Shown here: positions 53,580 to 63,911 of the stretch, in pieces
Position numbering within the stretch: position 1 is the first letter of the stretch
How the letters are laid out: each line of letters starts with the position of its first letter
NCBI GenBank assembly: GCA_963575745.1
Contig: CAUYUJ010018715.1
Coordinates: 514,501-578,500, forward strand
Length of the DNA stretch: 64,000 nt
From: Prorocentrum cordatum
Lineage: Eukaryota; Sar; Dinophyceae; Prorocentrales; Prorocentraceae
Reading direction: 5' to 3'
Made by a program: the position numbers and the translations under genes
The notes under the pieces: model-generated
Database searches by the model: none
Told to the model about the DNA's origin: nothing
What the model saw: only the letters and a program-made list of their open reading frames with translations

Positions 53580-53998
53580 CCGATAGGCCTAGCATGAAAT
53601 GTTCTTAGGATCCCAACATGCTCCAAGAACAAAACATGTTCTTTGGACATAGACCCGACATGTTAAAGCAAGACAGCTCCAGCCAGGAATGTTCTAAAAG
53701 CACTCCGTGCAAGCCTGAAAAGGTTCTTAGGACAGTCTCTGGTGGGCCTATATCGGCTACACGCAAGAGTGACCCTGGGTAAGAGTGACCTTTGGTGCGC
53801 GGCTTTTGGGGGGCCGCGGGGGGACGAAACCTGGGAGCGCAAGCCGCTGTTCCTGCTCCGTTTCCGGCCATCTGGGGACCCTTCTTCGGGGATGGACAAA
53901 CCCCCCTTTAGTGCCCTCGACATCTGTGCCCGCACCAAAGGTCACTCCGGCGAAAGGTCACTCTCACGTCTAGTCGACTACAGGCGAGCCAGGACGCT
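53580..53998. mobile_element. A-family element split from its flank by a nested insertion
   Basis: The A-family part is 53580-53754 (CCGATAGGCCTAGCATGAAA, GGTTCTTAGGACAG). Its usual right flank GGCGAGCCAGGACGCTTCGC does not follow directly but resumes at about 53983. The intervening sequence is another inverted-repeat element. Confidence 0.65.
53761..53969. mobile_element. N-family MITE-like element (AGAGTGACC ends), nested
   Basis: The left end ACGCAAGAGTGACCCTGGGT, AAGAGTGACCTTTGGTGCG is mirrored by CGCACCAAAGGTCACTCCGG and CGAAAGGTCACTCTCACGT at the right. The inverted repeats are about 37 bp with internal subrepeats. It is about 209 bp and non-coding. The target duplication is not clear. 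Confidence 0.72.
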
Positions 53999-54189
53999 TC
54001 GCCACTGAGAGCCTACCCCCTGCGAAGGGCGGCCGCGAGACCGCGAAGCGGCAGCCCGCTCAGCGCCCGCTGCGGGGCACCCCGGTCGCGAGCCCAGGCG
54101 AGCGCTGGCCCGGCTCTCCGAGGAGGCGGGGCGCGGGCCCGGGCGCGCGCCTCTCCCGGCCTCCTCCCGCGACGTGGCGCGGGGTGCGT

Positions 54190-54420
54190 CCTCCTCCCTG
54201 CTCTCTCTCCTCCTTCTCCTCCTCCTCCTCCTCCTCCTCCTCCTCCTCCTCCTTGCTCCTCCTCGTCGTCCTCCTCCTCGTCCTCCTCCTCCTCCTCCTC
54301 CTCCTCCTCCTCCTCTTCCCTCCGCCTCCTCCTCGTCCTCGTCCTCGCCCTCCTCCTCCTCCTACATTTCTCTCCTCCTCCTCCTCCTCCTCCTCCTCCT
54401 CCTCTTTCTCCTCCTCCTCC
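54190..54420. repeat. CCT microsatellite
   Basis: CTCCTC repeats with CGTCC interruptions. Confidence 0.9.
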
Positions 54421-54525
54421 TCATCATCATAATCATCCTCATCCTCATCCTCATCCTCATCCTCATCCTCATCCTCATCCTCATCCTCATCCTCATCCTC
54501 ATCCTCATCCTCATCCTCATCCTCC

Positions 54526-54558
<33 letters not shown>

Positions 54559-54619
54559 GCAGCATCATCGTCATCGACGTCGTCATCGTCATCGTCAGCA
54601 TCATCAGCATCATCATCAG

Positions 54620-54650
<31 letters not shown>

Positions 54651-54955
54651 ATCAGCATTATCATCATCATCATCATCATCATTACCATCATCAGCATCAT
54701 CATCATCATCATCGTCATCATCATCATAATCATAAGCCTCATCATCAGCAGCAGCAGCAGCATCAACATCAGCATCATCATCATCATCATCATCATCATC
54801 AACACCATCACTATGAATACCCGCATCATAATCACCATCATCATCATCATCATCATCATAATCATCATCATCATCTTCAGCATCATCATCATCATCAGCA
54901 GCATCACCAGCATCATCATCAGCACAATCATCAACACCATCACTATCGTCACCCG

Positions 54956-55013
<58 letters not shown>

Positions 55014-55525
55014 GTCATCATCATCAGCATCATCATCATCATCAACAGCATCATCACCAGCATAATCACCATTATGAGCGTCATTATCAGCATCAGCATA
55101 ATCAGCATCAGAATAATAATATTCTGATGCATAATCATTATAGTAGTATTCGTATTCTCTCCTCCTCCTCCTCCTTCTCCCTCAGCCTCTCCTTCTCCTT
55201 TTCCTCCCTCTGCCCTCTAATAATCATATCACCATCACCATCACCATCACCATAATCAGCATCGCCATCATCATCAACATCATCAGCATCAACATCATCA
55301 ACATCATCATATCAGCATCGCCATCAGCATAAACCGCATCAACATCAGCATCATCAGCATCATCAGCATCAGCATCATCATCAGCATCGTCAACATCATT
55401 ATCAGTATCATCATCATCATCCTCAGCATCATCATCAGCATCACCATCACCATCAGCATCACTATCGACATCAGATCCATCTTCATCATCGTCGCCATCA
55501 TCACCAACATCATAATCATATTAGA
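54421..55525. repeat. TCA/CATCCT microsatellite, about 1.1 kb
   Basis: It begins with a CATCCT hexamer run (54430-54530). Long TCA runs then alternate with CAGCATCAT, CACCATCAC and CATAATCAT variants. A CCT-rich stretch lies at about 55160-55220. Poly-Ile, poly-Ser/His and poly-Met frames result and are not genes. Confidence 0.95.
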
Positions 55526-55860
55526 AGGGCCTCTTCCTCCTCCTCCTCCTCCTCCTCCTCCTCGGTCACCTCCTTTTACTCCTGGCCCTCCTCCTCCTCC
55601 TCCTCCTCCTCCTCCTCCTCCTCCCCCTTTTCTCTCCTCCTCCTTCTCCTCCTCCTCCTCCCTCTCCTCTTCTCCTTTCCCTCTTCTCTCCCCTCCTCCT
55701 CCTCCTCCTCCTCCTCCTCCTTCTCCTCCTTCCTCCTCCTCCTCCTCCTCTCCTCCTCCTCCTCCCCCTCCTCCCCCTTCCTCCTCCTCCTCCTCCTCCT
55801 CCCTCCTCCTCCCCCTCCTCCTCCCCCTTCCTCTTCCTCCTCCTTTTCTCTCCTCATCAC
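55526..55860. repeat. CCT microsatellite
   Basis: Imperfect CTCCTC repeats with CCCTCC and TTCTCC variants. Confidence 0.9.
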
Positions 55861-56129
55861 TTCTCGTACCCCCTCCTCCGCCCCTTGATCCCCCCCAATC
55901 CCCCCCCGTCCTCCTTCACCCGCTTGCCTAATAGACAATTCGTCGACGCATCTCCACCTCCGCCTTGTGTGTGTCCTCCGCGTCCTCCTCCCCCTCCTCC
56001 TCCAGCGGGCAAACAATCGGTGCCGTCAGCCGATCGCCTCACCTCACCGAGCCCGGCCGAGCCACCCTCCTGGCCCAGGATCGACGCACGCGCCCTCACG
56101 GCTTGACCAGCCGAATCAGGAGCGGCCCG
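55861..56129. other. Short unassigned stretch
   Basis: Between two CCT tracts. Nothing recognised. Confidence 0.4.
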
Positions 56130-56610
56130 CCTCCTTCTCCTCCTCCTCCTTCTCCTCCTCCTCCTCCTCCTCCCCTCTTTTTCAACCTCCTCTTCCTCCT
56201 CCTCCTCCCCCTCCTCTTTCCCTTTCTCGTCCTCCTCCTCTTCCTCCTTCTCTTCCTCTTCCTCCTCCTCCTCCTCCTCCTCCTCCTCCTCCTCCTCCTC
56301 CTCCTGCTGGATCGGTGAGGTGGTCCGGCGACGCCCCCCGACGGGAGGCAGAACGGCGCACACTGGCGCAGGAGCCGCCCCGCGGGGCCCGGCGGGCACG
56401 GGGGCGGCCTGCCTTCTGCCGTGCCATGCGGGCCTCGTTCTCCCTCTGCGTCTGCACCACGCGCGCCTCGAGGGGCGGGGGGGAGGGCGGAGGCCGCCCC
56501 CTCGAAGTGGGAGGCGGGGGTCGTCCAGAGCCAGTCCTCCTCTTCCCCCTCCTCCTCCTCCTTCTCCTCCTCCTCCTCCTCCTTCTCCTCCTCCTCCTCC
56601 TCCTCGTCCA
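56130..56610. repeat. CCT microsatellites around a short GC-rich island
   Basis: CTCCTC tracts at about 56130-56310 and 56535-56605 enclose about 220 bp of GC-rich sequence without a recognisable gene. Confidence 0.75.
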
Positions 56611-56701
56611 CGACATGCCCTCACACTCCACATTCTTCTGCTCCATCCCACTCTTCATTTTTTTACGAAGACAGTTATTACTAAGACGTAGCACCCCCCC
56701 C

Positions 56702-57300
56702 AGTCGCGGACAAGAAGTCGCAGTCTGCGAGGCTCGGAAGAAGCCTGCCGCAAGCAGCAGGCACCTACTTTTTGCAACTTCTACAACGAGCCCGCCGCAG
56801 GCGCCGATTTTTCGTTCAAGCAATGTAGATGGGTCGCCGGGAGGGTCGCGGGTGTGTCACAGGTGTCGCGGGTGGGTCGCGGGCCAGGTCGCGGCTGGGT
56901 CGCGGGTGGGTCGCGGGTGGGTCGCGGGTGGGTCGCAGGTGGGTCGCCGGCGGGTCGCGAGGTGGGTAGCGGGTGGGTCGCGGCTGGGTCGCGGGGTGGG
57001 TCGCGGGTGGGTCGCGGGAGGGTCGCGGGTGGGTCGCCAGCGTGTCCTGGGTGGTCGCGGGCCGGCTCGCGGGGGGACGACGGTAACAAACAACAACAAC
57101 AGCAGCAACAGCAACAACAGCAACAACATCAACAATTACAACAGTAACAGCAGCAGCACCACCAACAACAACCACAACTACAGCAGCAGCAGGAACAACA
57201 AGTATGTTAAGACTGGCTGCTCTTATATAGTCTCGTTCCATTCAAGACGTATATCCCAAACCCTCGATACCCGCCCTGTTCGTTTTCGATCGTGCCCCGC
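56702..57300 (+). repeat. J-module: flank, GGGTCGC array, CAA array, tail
   Basis: The flank with CAGTCTGCGAGGCTCGG and GAGCCCGCCGCAGGCGCCGA leads to a GGGTCGCGGGTG minisatellite (about 56826-57068). (CAA)n follows (57085-57205), then a tail with CATTCAAGACGTATATCCCA and ACCCTCGATACCCGCCCTG. The tail recurs at 62630-62690. Confidence 0.75.
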
Positions 57301-57717
57301 TGGGGGTATACATCCCTCCCACCTGCAACGTGTATTTCGCGCAGTCCTTGGGACAGGGGAAGAGAGGACGGATGGAAGGAAGGGACAATGGGGGCAGGAG
57401 GAGGATGGAGCACGAGAGAAAGTAGCAGGGGTGGGGCTAGCAGCAGAAAGCACGTGGCAGAACCAGACGGGCAGGTCGGGCGGACAGACCATAACGGGCG
57501 GGTCGGGAAGGCAGGCCCAGGCGGTCAGGCCGAGCAGGCGGGTTGCTGAAGTGTGCGTCCTGCATGAATCGCGAGGAAGTCTCCGACGATAGCGCGACTC
57601 CCACATAAGCCGTGAGGACACCCACAGCGAGAGCGTGACTCCTGAATGTCGACTGCGCGGCGTCTGAGAAAATTACCGTAGCACCTGGCAGATGCAAATA
57701 AAAGTGGGGGGGCGGTG
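57301..57717. other. Unassigned DNA with degenerate repeats
   Basis: GCGGGTCGGG words lie near 57470-57540. ATAGCGCGACTCCC and GAGAGCGTGACTCCTGAATG near 57560-57650 resemble the tandem repeats at 63230-63600. Confidence 0.45.
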
Positions 57718-58168
57718 GGGGCGTCGGCAGCCTGCGAGACTCTGGAGAAGCCCGCCGCAGACGCCAAAGTTTCACACATTATACGACAAGCCCGCCGCAG
57801 GCGCCGATTTTTTCCGCAAACCAATGTGGATCGGTCGCGGGTGGGTCGCGGGTGGGTCGTGGGGTGGTTCGCGGGTGGGTCGCAATTGGGTCGCGGGTGG
57901 ATCGCGGGTGTGTCGCGGATGGGTCGCGGGGTGGGTCTCGGGGTGAGCCGCGGCCGGGTCGCAAGTGGGTCGCGGGTGGGTCGCGGGCGGGTCACGGATG
58001 GGTCGCGGGTGGGTCGCGGGTTGGGTCGCTGGTGGGTCGCGGGGTGGGTCGCGGGGGTGGGTCGCGGGGTGGGTCGCGGGGTTGGTCGCGGGGTTGGTCG
58101 ACGGTGGGTCGCGGGGGGGGGGCGGCGACAACAAACAACAACAACAACAACAACACCACCACCAACAA

Positions 58169-58212
<44 letters not shown>

Positions 58213-58290
58213 GCAACAACAACAACAACAACAACAGCATCAACAAACACAACACCAACAACAACAACAACAACAACAACCACACCAACA
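57718..58290 (+). repeat. J-module: flank, GGGTCGC array, CAA array
   Basis: The same order as 56702-57300: CAGCCTGCGAGACTCTGG and AAGCCCGCCGCAGGCGCCGA, then GGGTCGCGGGTG (about 57832-58125), then (CAA)n with CAG variants (58128-58285). Confidence 0.8.
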
Positions 58291-58440
58291 ACCATTATCC
58301 ACCGGTCGGAAGAAGTAGGTAGAAACATGAAGTAGGAAGGCGGAAGAAGTAGATTGCGTTCGGGGCCGCCCCAAAAAAATAACAGCAACAGCAATTACAA
58401 GAAGTAGATTACAAATTTTCGGGCCCTGTCTTAGCGGCGC
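58291..58440. other. Short unassigned stretch
   Basis: GGAAGAAGTAG and GAAGTAGATT words here recur at 62255-62340, on the other side of the satellite. Confidence 0.5.
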
Positions 58441-61400
58441 GCAATAGCGCTAGGTCGCTCGGCCCCTCGCATGGCCCCTTCCCTCGCTGATTTCGGTTGT
58501 TCTGGCTTGTTTTCGTTTGTCCGTCGATCGCACTGGCAGCCTTTCGGTGGCTCGGCCCCTCGGCAGGCCCAATTCACTGGTTTTGTCTGCTTTTGTTTGT
58601 TTTCGCTTGCCCGTCGGCTGCACTGGTCGCCCCAGGCTCGCCCGCCGCCCCGCGGTCGCTTGGCCCCTCGGCTGGCCCCATTCCGCGGTTTTGTTTGTTT
58701 TTGTTTGTTTTCGACCGCGGGGCGGCGGGCGAGCCTGGGGCGACCAGCGCAGCCGACGGACAAGCGCAAACGAACAAAACAATCAAAACCAAAGAATTGG
58801 GCCAGCCGAGGGGCCGAGCGACCGAAAGGCGGCGGGTGTGCCCGGGGCGACCAGTGCAGCCGACGGGCAAGCGAAAAAAATGAAAAACAACCAAAACCAA
58901 GGAATTGGGCCAGCCGGGGGGCCGAGCGACCGCGGGGCGGCGGGCAAGCCTGGGGCGACCAGTGCAGCCGACGGACAAGCGAAAACAAACAAAAGCAAAC
59001 AAATCCACAGAATTAGGCCAGCCGAGGGGCCGAGCGACCGAAAGGCGGCGGGTGTGCCCAGGGCGACCAGTGCAGCCGACGGGCAAGCGAAAACAAAAAA
59101 AAGGAAACAAAACCAAGGAATTGGGCCAGCCGAGGGGCCGAGCGACCGCGGGGCGGCGGGCGAGCCTGGGGCGACCAGTGCAGCCGACGGACAAGCGAAA
59201 CAACAAGAAACAAACAAAACCAAGAATTGGGCCCGCCGAGGGGCCGAGCGCCCGCGGGGCGGCGGGGCTGGGCCGGCCGATGGGCGGACCAGCGCAGCCC
59301 CACGGACAAGCGAAAACAAAAAGAACAAACAAAACCAATGAATTGGGCCCGCCGAGGGGCCGAGCGCCCGCGGGGCGGCGGGCGAGCCTGGGGCGACCAG
59401 CGCAGCCGACGGACAAGCGAAAACAAACAAGAACAAACAAAACCAATGAATTGGGCCAGCCGAGGGGCCGAGCGACCGCGGGGCGGCGGGCGAGCCTGGG
59501 GCGACCAGTGCAGCCGACGGACAAGCGAAAACAAACAAGAACAAACAAAACCAATGAATTGGGCCAGCCGAGGGGCCGAGCGCCCGCGGGGCGGCGGGCG
59601 AGCCTGGGGCGACCTGCGCAGCCGACGGACAAGCGAAAACAAACAAGAACAACAAAACCATATGAACAAACAAACCAATGAATTGGGGCAGCCCGAGGGG
59701 CCGCAGCGCCCGCGGTGGCGCGCGGGCGAGCCTGGGGCGACAGCGCAGCCGACGGACAAGCGAAAACAAACAAAAGCAAACGCAACCAATGCATTTGGCC
59801 AGCCGAGGGGCCGAGCGACCGCGGGGCGGCGGGCGAGCCTGGGGCGACCAGTGCAGCCGACGGACAAGCGAAAACAAACAGAAACAAAGAAAGCCAGGGA
59901 ATGGGGCCAGCCGAGGGGCCGAGCGACCGAAAGGCGGCGGGTGTGCGCAGGGCGACCAGCGCAGCCGACGGACAAGCGAAAACAATCAAAAACAAACAAA
60001 ACCAATGAATTGGGCCAGCCGAGGGGCCGAGCGACCGCGGGGCGGCGGGCGAGCCTGGGGCGACCAGTGCAGCCGACGGACAAGCGAAAACAATCAAGAA
60101 CAAACAAAACCAATGAATTGGGCCAGCCGAGGGGCCGAGCGCCCGCGGGGCGGTGGGCGAGCCTGGGGCGACCAGCGCAGCCGACGGACAAGCGAAAACA
60201 AACAAAAACAAACAAAACCAATGAATTGGGCCAGCCGAGGGGCCGAGCGCCCGCGGGGCGGCGGGCGAGCCTGGGGCGACCAGCGCAGCCGTCGGACAAG
60301 CGAAAACAAACAAGAACAAACAAAACCAATGAATTGGGCCAGCCGAGGGGCCGAGCGCCCGCGGGGCGGCGGGCGAGCCTGGGGCGGCCAGCGCAGCCGA
60401 CGGACAAGCGAAAACAAACAAAAACAAACAAAACCAATGAATTGGGCCAGCCGAGGGGCCGAGCGACCGCGGGGCGGCGGGCGAGCCTGGGGCGACCAGT
60501 GCAGCCGACGGAGCCGAGGGGCCGAGCGACCGCGGGGCGGCGGGCGAGCCTGGGGCGACCAGTGCAGCCGACGGACAAGCGAAAACAAACAAGAACAAAC
60601 AAAACCAATGAATTGGGCCAGCCGAGGGGCCGAGCGCCCGCGGGGCGGCGGGCGAGCCTGGGGCGACCAGCGCAGCCGACGGACAAGCGAAAACAAACAA
60701 AAACAAACAAAACCAATGAATTGGGCCAGCCGAGGGGCCGAGCGACCGCGGGGCGGCGGGCGAGCCTGGGGCGACCAGCGCAGCCGACGGACAAGCGAAA
60801 ACAAACAAGAACAAACAAAACCAATGAATTGGGCCAGCCGAGGGGCCGAGCGCCCGCGGGGCGGCGGGCGAGCCTGGGGCGACCAGCGCAGCCGACGGAC
60901 AGCGAAAAACAAACAAAACAATGAATTGGGCCAGCCGAGGGGCCGAGCGACGGGGCGGCGGGCGAGCCTCGACCACACGGACAAGCGAAAACAAACACAA
61001 ACAAAACCAATGAATTGGGCCAGCCGAGGGGCCGAGCGACCGCGGGGCGGCGGGCGAGCCTGGGGCGACCAGCGCAGCCGACGGACAAGCGAAAACAAAC
61101 AAAACAAACAAAACCAATGAATTGGGCCAGCCGAGGGGCCGAGCGACCGCGGGGCGGCGGGCGAGCCTGGGGCGACCAGTGCAGCCGACGGACAAGCGAA
61201 AACAAACAAGAACAAACAAAACCAATGAATTGGGCCAGCCGAGGGGCCGAGCGCCCGCGGGGCGGCGGGCGAGCCTGGGGCGACCAGCGCAGCCGACGGA
61301 CAAGCGAAAACAAACAAAACAAAGAAACCAATGAATGGGGCCAGCCGAGGGGCCGAGCGACCGAAAGGCGGCGGGCGAGCGCAGGGCGACCAGTGCAGCC

Positions 61401-62232
61401 GACGGACAAGCGAAAACAAACAAAAACAAAAAACCAATGAATTGGGCCAGCCGAGGGGCCGAGCGCCCGCGGGGCGGCGGGCGAGCCTGGGGCGACCAGC
61501 GCAGCCGACGGACAAGCGAAAACAAACAAAAACAAACAAAACTGCGGAGTAGGGCCAGCCGAGGGGCCGAGCGACCGCGGGGCGGCGGGCGAGCCTGAAG
61601 CGACCAGTGCAGCCGACGGACAAGGGAAAACAAACAAAAACAAACAAAACCGAGGACTGGGGCAAGCCGAGGGGCCGAGCGACCGCGGGGCGGCGGGCGA
61701 GCCTGAGGTGACCAATGCAATCGACGGACAAGCGAAAACAAACAAAAACAAACAAAACCAAGGAACGGAGCCAGCTGCGGGGCCGAGCGACCGCGGGGCG
61801 GCGGGCGAGCCTGGGGCAACCAGTGCAGCCGAGGGACAAGCGACAACAACCAAAAACAAACAAAACGACTGAATGGGGCCAGCCGAAGGGCCGAGCGACC
61901 GCGGGGCGGCGGGCGAGCCTGGGGCGACCAGCGAAGCCGACGGGCAAGCGAAAACAAACAAAAACAAACAAAACCAATGAATTGGGCCAGCCGAAAGGCC
62001 GAGCGACCGCGGGGCGGCGGGCGAGCCTGGGGCGACCAGTGCAGCCGACGGACAAGCGAAAACAAACAAGAACAAACAAAACCAATGAATTGGGCCAGCC
62101 GAGGGGCCGAGCGACCGCGGGGCGGCGAACGAGCCTGGGGCGACCAGTGCAGCCGACGGCCATGCGAAAACAAACACAAAACAACAAAACCAAGAGATGG
62201 GGCCAGCCGAGGGGCCGAGCGACCAGCGTCAC
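58441..62232. repeat. 108-bp satellite, about 35 units, first units inverted
   Basis: The unit contains TGGGCCAGCCGAGGGGCCGA, GCGACCGCGGGGCGGCGGGC, GAGCCTGGGGCGACCAGTGC, AGCCGACGGACAAGCGAAAA and CAAACAAAACCAATGAAT. From about 58708 to 62232 roughly 33 units run head to tail. From 58441 to about 58707, about 2.5 units run the other way. Two variants mix (GCGACC/CAGTGC and GCGCCC/CAGCGC) and alternate in places, suggesting a dimeric higher-order unit. Edge units are more divergent (CCGAAAGGC in place of CCGCGGGGC). A few units are shortened, near 60500 and 60950. Because 108 is divisible by three, 36-residue repeats are open on both strands, including over 1,200 codons on the minus strand. Confidence 0.95.
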
Positions 62233-62383
62233 CCAGGGAAGTGACAACCAAACCCTAGAAGTAGATTAGGTTTGCGCCCGCCACAAAAAAAACAAAAAGT
62301 AATGATTCTTGAAATAGGAAGGCGCTTAAAGTAGATTGGGTTCTGGGAATCCAAAAATACCTACTTTCAACGACCGGTGGGTA
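62233..62383. other. Satellite right flank
   Basis: AGAAGTAGATTAGGTTTGCG and AAAGTAGATTGGGTTC words resemble the left flank at 58310-58430. Confidence 0.5.
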
Positions 62384-62690
62384 CAACAACAACACCAACA
62401 ACGACACCAACAGCAACAACAACCGCAACAGCAACAACAACGCCAACACCACCACAACAACACCGACAACGACAACGACAACGACAACAAACACAACAGC
62501 ACCACCACCACCAACAACAACGACAACGACAACGACGACAACAACAACAACAACAACAACAACAACAGCGACACCGACAACGACAACAAGAATATGTATC
62601 AGACTGATCGCGCTTACTTGCCAGCGTGTCATTCAAACGAGTTCCCCACACCCTCGATACCCGCCCTTTTTGTCGTCGATCACAACCTCT
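62384..62690 (+). repeat. J-module 3' part: CAA/CGA array and tail
   Basis: (CAACAACGA)n at about 62384-62590 is followed by GTGTCATTCAAACGAG and CACCCTCGATACCCGCCC, the tail also seen at 57240-57285. The GGGTCGC array is absent. Confidence 0.7.
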
Positions 62691-62814
62691 TTGGGGGGAT
62701 TGTTTCTCTTTGCTGGGGGCGGCGGGCTTAGACAGGCGGGCAAACCTGAACGGGCGGGCAATCCTTCGTGGGCGTACATGTGCCCGCCATCGGAATTGGT
62801 GTGGGCCCTGCAAA
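62691..62814. other. Short unassigned stretch
   Basis: GGCGGGCAAACCTGAACGGG and similar words. Nothing recognised. Confidence 0.4.
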
Positions 62815-63205
62815 AATGAGGGGAATAACGAGGGAATGTGGGAGGAAGGGAGGGGGAGGGACGAAAGAAGAGGGAAAACGCCAAGAGAGAAGGGGTGAAG
62901 AGGGGGGTGGTTGATTAGAGGCAGGGAGAGGGAAAGAGAGAGAGAGAGAGAAAAAAAAAAGCACAGGACGAGAGGTAGAGAAATACAGAGAAAGAGCGAG
63001 AGAGAGAGAGAGAAAGAAGGGAGAGACAGAGAGAGAGAGAGAGAGAACGAAAGACGGAGGGAGGGGGCAGGAGAGGGGAGGGAGAAGGGGGGAGGGAGAG
63101 GAGGGAGAGGGGATAGGGCAGAGAGGCAGAAGGATGAGGGAAGAGAGGAGGGAGAGAGAAGGGAGGAGAGGAGGGAGAAGGGAGGAGGGAGAGGGAGGAG
63201 CAGGA
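62815..63205. repeat. Purine-rich GA/GGGA tract
   Basis: Nearly 400 bases of almost pure purine on the plus strand: GAGAGAGA runs followed by GGGAGGGAGA-type repeats. It is a candidate for triplex formation. Confidence 0.85.
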
Positions 63206-63229
63206 CGGTAAGAGCGTGCACGTTCGAGG

Positions 63230-63599
63230 AAGTCCTAGGCGAAAGCGCCGTTCCTGAAGGAAGTCTCGGGCTGGGGCCCACGCCGGGAGGGCGATTCCCT
63301 GACGGGCGGGTCGGGCGGGTGCCTGAGTATGGCGAGAGCGCGATTACTCAGTAAATTGTAGCGGCGTCCTTGGCGCATCGTGTTTCCTGAGCGTCGAAAG
63401 CGCGATTTCAGAATAAACTGCATGGGCGTCACAGGCGATAGCGAAATTCCTAAATAAAATGTGAGGGGTTCTCTGGCGGGAGCGGGGGTCTTGATGAAAT
63501 TGCGAAGAACTCTTGACTCAATTGCGAGGACGTCTCAAGCGGGAGCGCCGTTCCTGAGTAAATTGTGAGAAAGTCTCAGATGGGAGCGGGGGTCCTATT
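63230..63599 (+). repeat. Degenerate tandem repeat, about 50-58 bp
   Basis: Units contain GGCGAGAGCGCGATTACTCA or GGGAGCGCCGTTCCTGAGTA, AAATTGTGAGRA and CGTCTC. About six units occur, with relatives near 57560-57650. Confidence 0.65.
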
Positions 63600-63637
63600 C
63601 CTTGAATATTCCTCCTGTAGAGGGACAGGCCCGACTT
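63600..63637. repeat. P-family right end
   Basis: TTGAATATTCCTCCTGTAGA, GGGACAGGCCCGACTTAAG. It lies directly before an A-family-type flank (TAGGCGAGCCAAAACGCTCC, GCCACTGCTTGA). Confidence 0.6.
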
Positions 63638-63684
63638 AAGTCTAGGCGAGCCAAAACGCTCCGCCACTGCTTGACTTGGACGCC

Positions 63685-63877
63685 CGAAATGGGTACGGAA
63701 AGAATGGGTACAATGCCCAACAACAAATGTTGTCCCAAACCAACAGCGGCCGCTGTTGGGCAGGCGGCCTTCTGTCTCAAATGGACACAGGCCGCGGCGA
63801 CACTGACAGCGAGTCCTGTTCCAAATGAACAGGAACTGCTGTTGGGCATTGTACCCATTCTTTCCGTGCCCATTTCG
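63685..63877. mobile_element. B-family MITE, copy 2
   Basis: It opens CGAAATGGGTACGGAAAGAA and closes TTCTTTCCGTGCCCATTTCG, with pairing of about 36 bp per arm through TGGGTACAATGCCCAACA. The central AACAGCGGCCGCTGTT is a perfect palindrome. It is 193 bp and non-coding. Confidence 0.85.
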
Positions 63878-63911
63878 TGCGTGCAGATCTGACGCCTCCG
63901 CTCCGTGCCCC

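Noticed and set aside
54174-55138. Frames of poly-Ile/Ser and poly-Met/Arg on the two strands
   Set aside because: They are direct translations of TCA and CATCCT microsatellites.
58441-62232. CRISPR array
   Set aside because: The units are contiguous 108-bp satellites with no unique spacers, and the window is eukaryotic.
58574-62251. Minus-strand open frame of about 1,225 codons
   Set aside because: It is a by-product of the 108-bp satellite, which is open on both strands. No signal, domain or non-repetitive segment is present.
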